Positions 29,835 through 42,959 of a DNA stretch of 64,000 nucleotides are shown one piece after another. The DNA is from Ctenosaura bakeri. Taxonomy: Eukaryota > Chordata > Lepidosauria > Squamata > Iguanidae. The position numbers and the translations under genes are program-made. Location: the NCBI GenBank assembly GCA_948474755.1, contig CAOLHI010000256.1, positions 682,001 to 746,000 on the forward strand, read 5' to 3'. A model generated the notes under the pieces. The model ran no database searches. It saw only the letters and a program-made list of their open reading frames with translations, and was not told where the DNA came from. Each line of letters starts with the position of its first letter. Positions within the stretch are counted from its first letter, which is position 1.

Positions 29835-32230
29835 TTAGATTTGTCCCCACTTCTCTCTTGGTAGTGGGTAACACAGGCCAGCTGCACAACACAGCATGGC
29901 ACAGAGGCAGAGAAGAAAAGCCCCAGTCATCAGAAGACGCTGGCTGCAGAGGGCACGATCAGCCTGGGAGTGAAAGGAGTGTGACAGTGAACAGTTCCAG
30001 TATCGACTTCCACCACAGAGAGACCCAGCATGCCAACACAGAGATACTGTTCCCAACCTGCCACCCACACCTTTCTTACCTGGTCCAACATACTTGACAG
30101 GGAAGGATTAGTTTGGTAATGTGATTGGTAGCAAGTCCCTGGCTCTTGCAGATGCATGTGCTTCTCCTCTATCACACATGTGAGTGGCTGTCTGGGGACA
30201 AGATGGGAGGGCTGCATTAATGGGTCAAGAATTCCTGGAAATCACAGTTCTTAGCTCTTGGCTCACCTTGTTTTGGGGAGAAGGGATGAAGGTGCAGTAA
30301 TGCTAAGGCAGTTCTCCTGGGAGATGGAGTTCTTGATGACAGCCAAGACATACATTGGCTCCTGGGCATCTGGACCTGCATGAATGGAAAGGTTAAGGGG
30401 GGATAAACAGAACTGGGATTCCTGAAATCTTTGAGAAAGAGGATACTGCAATGAATCAAGAGAGAGATCACTCACCTCTCAGACCTAATTGTATTCCACT
30501 AGTCGTCAGGCTTAGGTGGCTACCATTGGGAGGGTCTGTGCCATTGTGGAGGTCAAAGGTGAGACCAACCATGACGGAGATGGTTGTGTGGGAATTAGCA
30601 ATAGTTGTGGAAGGAGGTGGTGTTGAGGCATTTTCCTGGGTCTTATTTGAGACACAGAACATTAAATGAGCCAGAGACTGTAGCAGAGAGTTCCAGTCCT
30701 TAGAAACAGGGAGGAAAAATTCATCTTAGTTTCTTATTTCTTCATTTCTCCTTCGCACCTGCCCTTTCAAAAGTATGCTCTAATTTCACATCATCTTGCT
30801 TCTTAAAATTCTTTTTATTTACTTAAATGATTGAAAACTGAAATATGGCAACTATACCACTTGATTTTCAAGTTTGTGTACTGCCTTGTCTTCAGAAGGT
30901 AAAACATATTTTCAAGGACAGTTTTCTCTGGAAAAAAAAGGGGGGAAAGCTTTCTGTGCAGCAAAAGCTGGCAACTTCAGTGGGTCTGGTGACCAATTTT
31001 CTGTTCTTGGCATTTTCTGGGGTTGGGGATGTTAACTGCCAAAAATGCCAAGCAACAAAACAAAGGTAGAAATGGCCAGAAGTCCACTTCTAGTTTTGGA
31101 AAACAGATTTTAAAAAATGTTAAATAGTACAGCTTAGGGGTGGGGCTGTGACCTATTTACCAAATGAATCAGCATTCATGGAGACTTCTATTAGAGAGAG
31201 TTTGTCCCTGATTTTTTTCCAGAAAGAGTTGGTCTGGGCAGATGGGGGGACATTTGCTTATGCTTGATTTATAGGACCCTTGTTTTAAAAAATAACCCAA
31301 TAATTCATCAATTTAAAAATTTGTACATAATGTGGAGAAACAGCAACCAGCACAGCCAATGCCACTAACCCAGGGAATTCTGTTCTCATGGCTGAATCAG
31401 TGTATTCCCTCAGATTCAAATAATTCAAGTGTGTGTCTGTTCTGCAACAACTACTTGACTGCACTAGATTTTTACTTTGTTGTTCTGTGCCTTTAAGTCA
31501 ACTTTGACATACACTGACCCTATTGTAGGGCTTTATTGGCAAGAATTATTTGGAGGTCTTCCTCTATGGCTGAGAAAGTGCAATTTGCATAAGGTAACCC
31601 AGTGGGATTCCATGACGGGGCAAGGATTTGAACCCTGATCTGCTGGAGTCTTAGTTCTGCATCCAAGCCACAATACCACACTAGCTCCTGCCTATAGTTA
31701 TTGGGCAATTTCTATGCATTTCATGTAAACAAATAGCCAATCAGCCTAGAAGTTTCAGAAGTATGAGTACTTCTTTCCTTCAGCTGGTGAGACTCAGCCA
31801 CCAACCTCGAGCTGGGGAACATTTTGCCCACCAGATGTTTTGGACAATCCTACAATCCCTAACTGTTGGCCATCTTGGCTGATGTTTCTGCAAGTTGTTT
31901 AAAATAAATGAATAACCAAAGGTTCCTCAGCAGTTAGTAAGAGAACAACAGAACCCTGGAGTTTCTGCTATTACCATTCCCCCCCCGCAGCCTACACTTC
32001 CCCATGACCAATCCAATTCCATCACAAGTACTTTTGTCATACTTTCCATTTAATCCTCCTTTCTAGCTCACCTCTTTGACATCAGGGTTCTGAACCTCAT
32101 GTGACTGGATGTAGGCAGAAAAACCAATACAGGCAACAGCCAATGAAAGAAGGCAGAAGAAGAAGGTGACCAGAGGTGGATGTCGCTCCAGGCAAATACG
32201 TAGGGAGCCCAGCAGGGAGCAGATGACCAT
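29835..32230 (-). CDS. TMEM219: TMEM219 (IGFBP3 receptor), complete coding region
   Basis: TMEM219 is a short membrane protein described as a death receptor for IGFBP3 and a partner in CHI3L1/IL13RA2 signalling. Five exons join in frame on the minus strand: 32072-32230, 30476-30698, 30267-30375, 30080-30191, 29835-29963, giving 243 residues (human 240). The start was chosen because MVICSLLGSLRICLERHPPLV aligns without gaps to the human N-terminus around the conserved HPPLV; an upstream open stretch has no supported start and a splice acceptor interrupts it at 32239-32240. A hydrophobic segment follows at residues 22-42, then a lumenal or extracellular part with NKT, NGT and NGS glycosylation sites, and a second membrane segment (LLMTGAFLLCLCAMLCCAAGL) near the C-terminus after the conserved ALC motif. 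All splice sites are GT-AG with matching phases. Confidence 0.92.
31480..31692 (-). mobile_element. Sauria-type tRNA-derived SINE
   Basis: On the minus strand this starts with a tRNA-like head including a box B-like element (plus-strand 'aggatttgaaccctgatctgc') and the standard 'acccagtgggattccatgacgg', and ends with the BovB-like tail 'tgcctttaagtcaactttgacatacactgacccta' read in reverse. It lies in TMEM219 intron 1 of the coding part. Confidence 0.7.
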
Positions 32231-32531
32231 GATCAGCCCTAAGAGTGAGGGTAAGAAGGTTGAAGTGTCATCCCAGGAATTGAAAAAAAATGAATGCATA
32301 GAGAATGCTGGTCTGAGTGCCTTCCTGTACTGTGCCAATCATGAAGTGGTCAATGTGTGGCCCATAGGCAATATGCAGCCTACAGGCCCCAGTATGATTC
32401 CCAACACTTCAGTTTAAAAGTCCACTCACACCATCTATGGATTTGGGGGCACTTTTGGTTCCTTCATCTAACCTATTTTATGCCCAAAGTAAAGTTTTTC
32501 CCAATACTGATGTGGTTTCTGGTCATTCTTT

Positions 32532-32560
32532 GGCCATTTCCACACTAGTGTGGAAATAGC
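32532..32560. mobile_element. Minimal MITE remnant (two terminal repeats joined)
   Basis: GGCCATTTCCACACTAG is directly followed by its inverted partner TGTGGAAATAGC, with no interior. It is the end sequence of the palindromic MITE family seen elsewhere in the window, reduced to about 29 bp. Confidence 0.6.
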
Positions 32561-32787
32561 TGTTGATTTGAAAAAATGGGCCTAAAAGAGACTGGAAAGG
32601 ATGGGATGAAACTGCCACCCCAAGGGGGCAAGGAGCCATCAAAAGTGTTTCTTTCTTTTAACAAAATGCTGTGTATGTTGAGAGATGGCCCTCTGAAGTC
32701 AGTGGGGAATTGTATACACCTCTTGGACCTCTGGCAGCTGTCTATCCCTGATGTAAATGTGAAGCTGACACACATGAGTCTCAGATA

Positions 32788-33193
32788 CAGGTTAAGCCTT
32801 CCTTATCTGAAATGCCTGGAATATTCTGAAATGTTCTGCATCTCATATTTTGGAATACACTACCTTTTTGGAATAACCTTACATCATTTGCTATTTGTGT
32901 ATGAGATACCAAGTTGGGGAGAGACTGAGGATCTGTGAAATGGCAGGAATCCAAGAGTAGTGCTCATCACAAATTCATCCCCCCCACCAATCACAGATCC
33001 TCAGTCTCTCTCTTTTCGCTGCCAGCTGCCTGCTTCTGCCTTCAAAGTAGTAGCACTGGTGCACCACGGGTCTGAGAAATGAATGTGCAAGAGCGCTGCA
33101 GCCACTGCCTCAAAGGCAGAAATCAGCGGTTGGTGGCAAAATATTTTGGGGTTTGGAGGCTTTTGGATTTCCAGATAAGGGAGGCTGAACATA
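32788..33193. mobile_element. Non-autonomous Tc1/mariner-like element
   Basis: The left end CAGGTTAAGCCTTCCTTATC and the right end, read in reverse (TATGTTCAGCCTCCCTTATC), are inverted repeats of roughly 25 bp. TA flanks both ends (32786-32787, 33194-33195), and the 406-bp interior has no coding capacity. The end sequence resembles Tigger/pogo-type TIRs. Confidence 0.65.
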
Positions 33194-36100
33194 TATAGTA
33201 TGATATTGGGGACCGAGTGATTCCCCAATGTGCGTTCTGAGGTAGCACACTCCTACAAAATGAGCAATTTCATCAGCATGGGAAATGAAGCCACATTGCT
33301 TAATTTCTTATTCTATATTCCATTCACACATTTGTTGTGTTCCCTTCTACTAATTCTTCTGAACCTGAGATACAATTTCTCATTAAATGTGTGTGCAGTT
33401 TCGCAGCAACAAGCTGTTTTGAGAAAGATATCCTACAATGGCCAGAATTATGTTAGGGAGATATGCATCTGTGAGTTCCCTTTATGTGTGCAGATGTCCT
33501 TTTTCAGGCATTCTGAGGACTGGTGTTACTGAAAACCACTGAAGTCGTTCTGCATAGCCATTCTGCTTTGTGGCAGGCAAGCAGGCAGATCAGGCTGCGT
33601 CCCCATAGCCAGACATTAAATGATTACAACAGCACTGAGATCTTATGGGGTCCTTCATGGGTCTCAGTGGTGCTGTAATCATTTTGTGTTTGGCTATGAG
33701 AATGTAGCCAGGCAGTTCTCCGATCTTGCCTGCTCCACACAAAGCATGGAATGGCCATGTGGGGCACTTCAGGGGGTTCTGAGTAAGTTGGAGGATGGGG
33801 ACATGGTTCAATGTAGCACAGATCTGCACGCAGATATTTACATGGAGGGGATGGATGTTGGATCACAGCCCTTGTCTGTGTATCTCTTCTGCATACTCCT
33901 AGCAAGATCGTAGTGCAGCTTACAGATAATTCTTTCTTTTTGTATCCTCTAACATAATGAGCTTTTCTTTTAGATCCATAAATGGTTCCTTGCCACCAAA
34001 AGATGTGGTGACTCCGCCACTAGCTTAGATGGCTTTAGACGCAATGTTGGAGGTTGACCATCTGTAGGTATTAGGCAGGACAAATGGCACTTGCATGGAG
34101 GCTTCTATTTAGAGTTCCAGTCAGCCATGCTGTTTCAAAAAAAAAAAACCAACAAAAAATAAAAAACTTATTCCCATGTTTCCACCCCATCCTAATTTTC
34201 TAAACGTTTTATTACTATTATAAAGCTTGGGATTCCCCCAGGCCTGTTGACATCGCTCCCTTCCATATGCATGATGTCATTTGAGTTACACCAAGAACAT
34301 CATACAGAAAATGAGTTTACTATTAGTATATGGCAAGAGTAGAGAAGCTTCTACCTCTTCTTGTTATGGACTCCATTGTCTACATATCACAGCTGGTATG
34401 GGCAACTATAACATTGTTGTCCAAAGCATCTGGAAGATACATGATGGCTTAAAGATACTGTGTGTTTTATTTAGCAGTCACTGTGCCACAACAGGCAACA
34501 GCTATTGCTTTTACACCTTCCTCATGCACTTTCCATGGGAAGTTTTGTGAGACCGCTGTAGGAAATAGCAAGGATGCCATTTGGTTTTCCAGGACAGGTA
34601 ATTCTGCAGCTGCTGTGTTTGTTTATTTATTTATGTTTCCACAACTATCTTCTCACAAATGCTCCAAGCCAATTTACCAAAATGTCAAGTTACATAATTT
34701 GAACAGAATGGCAGACCATGACAGAGAATACTGAAATCAGTGACACTTGATCCTTGTTAAATCCCAAGATATTGATTCCTCAGACAAAATTCACTTAGCA
34801 GCCACCTGAACATAATGTGAAAAAGACAATTTGTGCAGCTGTCTTTCCTCTTCATGTCCACCCCTGGAAATCTTCCTGACAAATCACCATTCAATGGCTA
34901 AAATGAAGAGTGGAGGTGGATTGTGGCTGCCTTGAAGTCCTGATCCCACTTGTGTGGGGTGGCAAAGGTAGCAGTGATTAGTTACAATTATTCTAGGCTA
35001 CAGCTGGGGAACATGTGCCCTCCAGATGTTGGAATACAGCTCCCATTATCTGTTACCATTGGCTATGCAGTCTCCAACAAAATGGGAACTGCAGCCCAAT
35101 AACTTCTGGAAAGCTCCACATTACCAAGTTCAGCTCTAGATTACTTCCTACATTAAAAATAAACTGGCACCCTGCCTCCACATAGGGATCAACATGGAAA
35201 AGCTCATGGCTGATTTTCACTATAGCCACTTGCAGCATAAACCCAACTGTGATTGCTGTAAATGATCTTCTTTTGTGAGTTGTGCCTTTCAAAGCACTTG
35301 TGATATGGTAGATAGTCCACAGTGATGAGAAAGAAAGACTTCTCTGAGGACATCTGCACTGCAGAGTAAGCCCATACGAGCTCCGGTCTAGTAGAGCTAC
35401 GGTCTAGTGCAAGAAGCAAAGGGAATATAATAACTCAGTGCTCTACTGAAGTGAAGAACATGATGTGTTTTTGTTACACCACTGCCAAAATTATCTGGCC
35501 AACCACTCAAGTATTTTAGTTATGGCAAATGGCACAGAGTTTTCAACACATTCTATGTTTTGCACAACCCTGGTTTGAGTAAGAGACTTGTTTATAACCA
35601 ACATACTGTTGGTGTTGTATTTTTCAGTATCTTGACAAATCAGAAAGCATCCAGGCCTTGGATAGGAGTCATCTTGGATCCATGTATTCCTGTTCAGTGC
35701 CCTTGCCAGTCATTAATTGGTTTAAAAAGTTTTAACTTGACTAGAAGCATCCCTATGGAAGTAAGAAAATGTTTCTTTCTTAAACCAATGGACAGTTGAT
35801 ATGGAGTCTCTTCTTCCTCTCAGAATTGAACCATCTGGACAGAAAACTGGCCACCTAACCACAGGAGTCTAGACCAAACAAATACATAAAAGCCCTGAAA
35901 TAGCTTTCTGCTATAAGCAAATCCAGTTGAGTTCAGTAAGGCTTATTCCCAAGTGAATGTGCATAGGACTGCAGCCATGGTGTGGTTTTGGGGCAAGGAA
36001 CCTTTGGATTTTCAGACCACCACTCCCTCACCACTGGAACTTCTGGCAGATGAAGGTTACAACATTTAGAAAGACAAAAGATTTTCCCCACCCCAAGGGC

Positions 36101-36378
36101 AGAGAATGTAAACTGACTTCCGTTTACTGTGGCTATTGATCATGCTAGCATGAAGCATTTCTGCTGATGTTTCAGAAAAGAATTAAGGGGATTTATATAC
36201 ATTCAACTGTTCATGTGGCAATCCCTCACTCATTTACATCATTACTACTTCCAGTCTCATACTGTATTCAGAATAGCACAGGGTACATTGTTTGTTAAGA
36301 CTGCTTTTACTGTAATAATTACTTTCAAAAAGTCTTCTGTTAAAAAATAAAGCAATGGGTTATTCAAAATTGATATTT

Positions 36379-36384
36379 TTTATT
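36379..36384 (-). promoter_or_regulatory. Polyadenylation signal of the Harbinger-type gene
   Basis: AATAAA on the minus strand 80 bases after the stop codon, consistent with a short 3' UTR. Confidence 0.55.
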
Positions 36385-36463
36385 TGGTATGTATAAAACT
36401 TGGTACCATATAGTGGATGTCAGTATTCCATGCTACACGTCCCAACCCAACAGCCCTGTCCTT

Positions 36464-37819
36464 TTACAAAGGGTTCTTTTCAAAATAGGAGCAATATGCT
36501 GCCCTGATCTGGCAAGCTCTTTTGGTCAGTCCTGCTTCTGACAGTGGTACCCTTGGCCTAGCTGAAACATTCTGGTTTTCAGCCACAACAGGGCTTTCCA
36601 GCGGCTCCAACAACTCATCACCTTTAATTTCACAGATATTGTGCAAGATACAACATGTAGCTATGACCACTGGGATGAGCTTCTCCCTGACATCCAGCCT
36701 CATCTGCAAACACCTCCAGCGAGCTCTCAGGACGCCAAAAGCTCTCTCCACACATGCTCGGCACTTAGCCAATCTCTCATTGAATTTTTCTTGAGCCCCG
36801 GTTTTTGGTGCTGGGTATGGCTTCATTAACCAGGGACGAAGTGGATATGCATGATCCCCAATTATGACTGGGGTCATTGAAACCCCCTCCAACACTGTTG
36901 GAGTTTGTGGCCCAAAGGTGCCCTCATCCATACTGTTGAAGAAAGGTGAGTTGTGCAGGATGCGGGAATCATGAGACCGCTCAGGAAAGCCAACATAGAT
37001 ATCAGTGAAGCGAGATTTGCTGTCCACCAGGGCTTGCAACACCATTGAATAGAAACCTTTACAATTAATGTAGGAGTCAGCTGAGAATGGTGGACAAAGA
37101 ATAGAGATGTGTATAGCATCAATTGCACCCAGACAGTTGGGGAAGCCCATCTCCTTGAAGCCTTCCATGATTTCCTGTGGGTTTCCCAGCTGAATTGTTT
37201 GAGCCAAAAGTCTGCTGTTTATTTCCTCACAGACCTCTTCAAATATGGAGCAAGCAGATGAAATACCCACCCCAAAGAGCTCTGAGACGGTCTTGTAACT
37301 GTCATGGTGAGCTAGCTTCCAGATAGTCATGGCAACTCTTTTTTCAACAGGTATATGTGACCTCATGCCAGTGTCTCGACGCTGTAAGGCAGGGCGCAAT
37401 TCCTCAGCAATATACATCAGCGTAGAGCGTGACATTCGGAACAGAGAAATCCAGCACTTGTCATCCTGCTCTGAAGAAATCATCCGTTCCCACCATTCGC
37501 TACATCTTGGAAGCATCCAGTGTGACCTCTCTGACAAGGCCATAAGCTCATGCTCATAGTGCAGGGCAGGAGAAGAGGAGTACACCATGGTGACTACAGA
37601 CACAATAGCATTTCGGTGAAGCCGCAGCAGAGCTCTCTTGCGTCGCACACTGGCTGAGAGGATACGCCGCAGCACTGCAGCTGACCGGCGGAAGTGCCTG
37701 CGCTGCAGAATTCTTGCTATGGCAAAAATCACAGTACGTCTGTTGAGCATCCATTGCTGTACAAGCAACTGAGATGTTTGTACACAAGCAGCCACAAGAG
37801 CCAGGCACTCCTGCTCCAT
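36464..37819 (-). CDS. PIF/Harbinger transposase-derived nuclease, HARBI1-like
   Basis: A single uninterrupted frame of 451 codons starts at an ATG with A at -3. The C-terminal half is a DDE_Tnp_4 domain as in HARBI1/ALP1-like proteins: the first catalytic aspartate in GAIDAIHI (Asp234), a FPERSHDSRIL motif (277-287), the second aspartate in IIGDHAYPL (Asp322), and glutamate in ERAFGVLRARW (Glu358), followed by a CCILHNIC helix (389-396). Residues 125-200 form the helical region with a helix-turn-helix look (KTVSELFGVGISSACSIFEEV). The basic N-terminus (28-65) is longer than in HARBI1 (349 residues in human). No partner Myb/SANT ORF is seen nearby, and I could not find terminal inverted repeats, so it may be a lone or domesticated copy. 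Its catalytic residues are intact. Confidence 0.85.
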   Translation of the reverse strand: MEQECLALVAACVQTSQLLVQQWMLNRRTVIFAIARILQRRHFRRSAAVLRRILSASVRRKRALLRLHRNAIVSVVTMVYSSSPALHYEHELMALSERSHWMLPRCSEWWERMISSEQDDKCWISLFRMSRSTLMYIAEELRPALQRRDTGMRSHIPVEKRVAMTIWKLAHHDSYKTVSELFGVGISSACSIFEEVCEEINSRLLAQTIQLGNPQEIMEGFKEMGFPNCLGAIDAIHISILCPPFSADSYINCKGFYSMVLQALVDSKSRFTDIYVGFPERSHDSRILHNSPFFNSMDEGTFGPQTPTVLEGVSMTPVIIGDHAYPLRPWLMKPYPAPKTGAQEKFNERLAKCRACVERAFGVLRARWRCLQMRLDVREKLIPVVIATCCILHNICEIKGDELLEPLESPVVAENQNVSARPRVPLSEAGLTKRACQIRAAYCSYFEKNPL

Positions 37820-40510
37820 TTATCCAGCCTCTCCTGAAGTTCACAATAGGCTCAAAAGGAGGACATGTCACTGCGCCACTGGGAGATAAAAATCCATCTC
37901 CCAGCTACACCAGAGGTTAAGGCAAGGATGACAACAGCAGGCACCGGTGAATCAGCACTTCACCTGGAAAGGCACTGTTGAACTGAAGGGCAATACATTG
38001 TAATTGTCTTTTTACTTGCTAATTAAATCACATTTACATTTCAAACATAAAGGTCTCCCCCCACCACCAATACACTAGTAAAGCAATTCTCTTTTGCTTA
38101 CACTCAGGAAGAATCCAGCCATAGGCAAGGCAGTGCCTTCCAGATGCTTCTAACCACAGCTCTCATAACCCCAACCAGTATGGTCAATGGCCAGGAATTA
38201 TGAGTATCATAGTTTGAGCTGGGAGCCCACGAGGGCTCCTGATCCTGCAAAAGTTTTAAACTTTAAAAAAGCCATATGTGTTTTTGTCCTGTCATTCAAC
38301 CCAGAGTCCCTACCACAGTCACAAACATTGTTCCAGCTGACCATCACTCAGTGCCATATCTTTGCTATTTCCCTGTACCTAAGAGTTCTCTCAAACCAGA
38401 CTATGCTGTTTTAAAGTTCTAGCACTTGCACTTCAAACTGGCCAGTCAACTAATCCATGATGTCTAACATAGCATAGCCTCTTTCAAAGTCCTGAATCCA
38501 GCCTTATAGTCAATCAGTAGTGAGGGAAAGTCTCTCTACCCATATTCAGAGACAGTTACAGCTAAATCAGGACATTTTAAGCAAGTTTTGAGGTAAATGC
38601 TGCCAGATCCTCCCTTGATTTATAGTCTTGCCCGTTTTCAGAATCCTGCTCCTGTTACTAATACAGCAAGATTTCTAGAGGTTACATTTCGTTCTCCCAA
38701 AAGTACTTCATTCAAACCATGACTGCTGCTGAATGAAGTTTTAAATCCTCTTTTCCGTGAAATGAGCTAGACATTAATGTATTCTCAGTGTTTGAAACTG
38801 AGTTCTGTGGGCCTACTGACCCAAATAATTCTGTTCAGCTGCTATTTCACTACCCTTAGTAACACTTGCTGAAATAATTTAATGCCTCTTTGCCCTACTG
38901 CCTTATTTTAAAAAAAGAACAGCAATAGAAAGCATTTAGAACTGAGCCAATAGCCACTGAAGAATACACACACACACATACAGTATTTAATGATACTTTC
39001 TCATACTTCACAATTTTCAATATGTAGTTAATATATTATGGCTGCAACCCTATACATCCTAGCTTGGAAGCAAATCCCATTGAACTCATGTACCTATTTC
39101 TAAGTATCGTATAAGGAACAGGTGTAAACTACACAGAGTGATGGTTTGGGGACATCACTAATAGTAAGGAGCACCAGTTTGAATGGATGCTAGTATTCTA
39201 TGCAGTATGCTAAACTACACTGTTTATTCTGAATGCTTATTAAAAACGTATGAGAACACTGTTCTTCAAAAAATCTGAAAATTTCATATAAAATTGGGGG
39301 GGGAGCAGCAGCAGATGGGAACCAAGGTGTTGCTATTGACTATAATATGTAAATAAATAAGCCATGAGATAAAATACCATTTTTCCCAGCAAAATTTCAT
39401 GGATTTTTGACGGCAGATTGCTGGAAACAAGACAGGGGAGTAGCATAGTATTCCTTTTTGCTGTTATTTCCTCATCCCTTTGCCACCTCTCCTGCTGATC
39501 TTACCAGATTTTCTATGATGAGTCTTTCTTTCCACTTTTGCTGATCCTATTCAAAGATAACTCTTTTTTCTACCTGCTTGGTCACACCACAGTAATATAT
39601 AACCACAGTTATATATTAGCCATCAATTATAGGAAGTGCAGGTATTGTGTTGATAGCAGAAAGTAGTGTTGGATCATTGTGTTTGGGCATGCTGCTCCTT
39701 CCTTAAGTGTTGTAGGAGTCTCTTTCGGGGTTGTTGGAAAGTGTGTGTGTATGAAATCTTTCTTGTTACTGGGTTTATATCCACTGCTTAATGGTCAGAG
39801 TGGTGGGCTGGGAGATAACTCAACCTCTCTATCAGTTGCTCCCTTGCTCCTACCTCTTTGATTGCTGTCATTACTGACCATGTGTATTTCCATGTATATT
39901 TTCATATTTTTAGTCTTACTCATTCTCTTTCAGTGGGCGAGAAATAGGGTTTTCAAACATAAATGCATTTCCTTCCTTCTCTTCTACCCTCTAAACAGGC
40001 AGAGGGAAATGAATAAAATCATGCATGGGATTCTCCCTCTTTATTTGTGAAGGGTTTTTAGTGTAGTAACCTGCCTTAAATGTAAGAATGTAGAATTAAC
40101 TGAAAGGTAATAAGCAGCTTTCCACCCTTCCTACCCCAGGCAAAGGCATGCACATGGCATGGCATGTTGGGAGTTGAGGAGGTAGTTGTACATCCTAGGA
40201 TGGAAAGGTTGGGGGAAACAATAATTGAAACCAATCTGTGGCCTTTGGACTGGCATATGGTCTAATTTCAAAGTACATCTATAAGCAATGTTCAGATTTT
40301 TGACAAGAGCAATCTCCCTTTATCTGACAGGCTGCCAGACTGTGAGGAGAAGAGGGAAAGAGGTGAATTTGTTTAAGAGACAAAAGGACAGAAAATTGTA
40401 TTGGGCCAATATGGCTACAAACATTTCACTCACAAGCTTTTTTTTATCTTTTCATTGTAAAATCATGAATTATATCCTCAAAATCAATTTCTCTTGCAAG
40501 GTCATACTTA

Positions 40511-40598
40511 GGCCATTTCTGCACTAGACTGTTATAGCGCTATTATTCCATTTTCAACATCCTATGGAACACTGGAGTTTTCAGTTTAGTGAGGGGCC
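40511..40598. mobile_element. Palindromic MITE, half copy
   Basis: GGCCATTTCTGCACTAGACT, then the family interior (tattccattttcaacatcctatggaa), ends in GAGGGGCC without the second arm. It is one arm of the hairpin element. Confidence 0.75.
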
Positions 40599-42959
40599 AG
40601 CTGGCAAGATAGCAAGCCATCTTTACCCTTCTAGTCCAACAGCAGAATGCTTGCACTTTCTGATGAGTTTGCAGTAGGCTACAAACTAACAATAGAAGAA
40701 GTTCCCTTTGTCTCTGAAATCAATGTCCCTAATTATTATGGTGCTGTTCCTTCTGATTGTGTACCAAGAATACTGGAACTGGTGGTTCTTAAGAAGCATT
40801 TCACAAAATCCAGGGAAGAAGAATATGTGGCTGTTGAGAAGTTTTGGCCCATAACGTCTGACAACCCACTGATTATGGCCAGCTGTAAAGAAGTGTGAGA
40901 GATGTAGCCCTGAACCCTTGGAAGACCAAAGATTCTCTATGTAAGAAAGTACACATCTCCTTGTCAGACTGTGGTGGAATCCTGTTAGAGACATATGCAT
41001 GCATAAGTATATCTTGTGCATAGAGTTGCCAGGTTGGATACCAGGTGGGCTCTTGTAATGTTAAGCCCAAACAGATTGAGAATCAGGATGAGGTACCATA
41101 AAATTCCGTGAAACCAGGCACTGGTACCTCTCTATTCTTACTTTTCAGTCTTACATTTTAAATGGTAGCTATCCACTTCTAACACAGCTCTTGCCTCCCA
41201 ATGGAAAGTGGGGTGGGGGGACAGAGGTGTTGGAGACAAGAACAGAGTTTGGCAGTCCTCTGCTTTCCTCCCCCAACTCTCCACCAAGAAGAGCTATCTT
41301 TGCCTGGCTGCCTACCTTGTCCTGTTTCTCAAATCCATTCAGGCTTAACATCACACGAGCCCTGTCCTCTATCCAGCCTGAAAACCCTACTTATATGCAC
41401 ATATGTCTCTTATTCTGTAGCCCTCTGCATAATGCCCAAATCTACACCCTCCATAGCTTTCAAATCCCAAGAGGATCCACCACTGCTGCTAACCAGTGGG
41501 AAACAAGAAAAGCAAGCAGACTCTGCAGTGAAGGGATAGGAAGGTGCATTACATCTGCAGGTACACTCCCATTTCCTTCCCCTCCAAGAGGAGCCAGTTT
41601 GTCAATGTCTGAATTGCCTCTCTGCTTTCTCCTCTCCCCTCTGATAAGCAGCAGAGACTCCTCCCAGGGCTCAGCAATGGGAGGAGAGATTTTGGATGGT
41701 GCATAAAAACTAGAGGATAGTCCTTTGTGCTCCATCCAAAAAAAGACATGCAGGGGGCAGACATGGAACTCTGTGGGTGGAGCCTTATATTCTGCCTGCT
41801 TGATGTAGTATCTTGGCTTGTGAGTTCTGTTTAACACACACCTTTTGTCTAGAGTAGATCAAACAGCTCACTATTCAAAATGTTACATGGTCTGCCTGGA
41901 TATTGCTGCTGAGTGGTTCCAAAATATCTCACAACATCTGCGGAATAAGTATATAGATACAGATAAATAAGGTCCCAAATATATCCTCACATATGACCCC
42001 TAATTTAGCCTCCAAGCATGGTGGGGGAAAAGTATGGTACCTCTACTGGTGTCTTGAACTCTAGCTGAGACTAGTTCAGACTGCAGAGCCCAAACAATAA
42101 ATAAACTCAGGTTGCAATCCTATTACCATAATAGGGGAAAATAAATTGTAGGTCAGAAGTGGGAATCCATGAAACACTTTGGAGCTTCTTGTGTAGCTCT
42201 TGGAAACCCCACAGTCCCAATTTTCAGTTAAAAATATTGGGATTCATGAAATTAGCCTTATCCTTTCAAAAGCAAAATCAAATAAACAAAAGTACACATT
42301 TAAAATCACCATAAAAAGCAACAAAAATTCACATTACATTACTTTGAGTTAACACAAAATGGTGCCCCCTCAGAAATGTGGAAGACCCTAAATGCTATAG
42401 TGTGGCCCTCCAGGTTCTGAAGCATGTTTATCCCTGCTGAAGATCATGCCTGAGGATATTTATTTTTATAAGCACATTCTCTGTATCTCTCTATCTACTG
42501 TCCAGATCCTTTGAGATCTGATGGGAATGAATATGAGAAGCAAGGCCAAACATGTTCTGAACAGCAAGTTGCTGAATTACATCCTTCTCAAGAGCAGAAA
42601 GATTATGGTTCTGTAGTTAAAACTAGACCTTATACTAGATAGATGTTGTGCTTCCCAATATGAAGAATGACTAGTCCAAGAACTCCCTGCATTGCATAAG
42701 CAGGAGAGGGAGATAGCTGGTGAGAGGGGCAGAGCACCATAATAATCAAGAATTTGATCTCAGGCAGACTGGGAGCCAATGATGCTGGTAGGATTTACAG
42801 AACTAAAATATATGTGTGTTCATGGTGCCCTAATGAGAGTGGTATGCTTCTGTGTAGATGTCCTAGCCTCCCGTCTTTCAGGGACACGCTTCTAAACCCC
42901 TCTGTTCACACAGCAATCATCAGTTTGTAAATCTTTTTGCTCCCAGTATTGTTCGTTTT

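Noticed and set aside
32231..32338. Longer N-terminus for TMEM219
   Set aside because: The frame is open but has a splice acceptor at 32239-32240, and the human protein aligns from the methionine at 32230 without a gap.
40647..40898. Plus-strand 83-codon frame starting next to a half MITE
   Set aside because: Begins at a real ATG and looks protein-like, but no family is recognisable and no exon partner is seen.
41191..41706. 171-codon plus-strand open frame
   Set aside because: Low-complexity composition, no recognised motif, overlapping open frames on both strands and no promoter or splice context; taken as chance.
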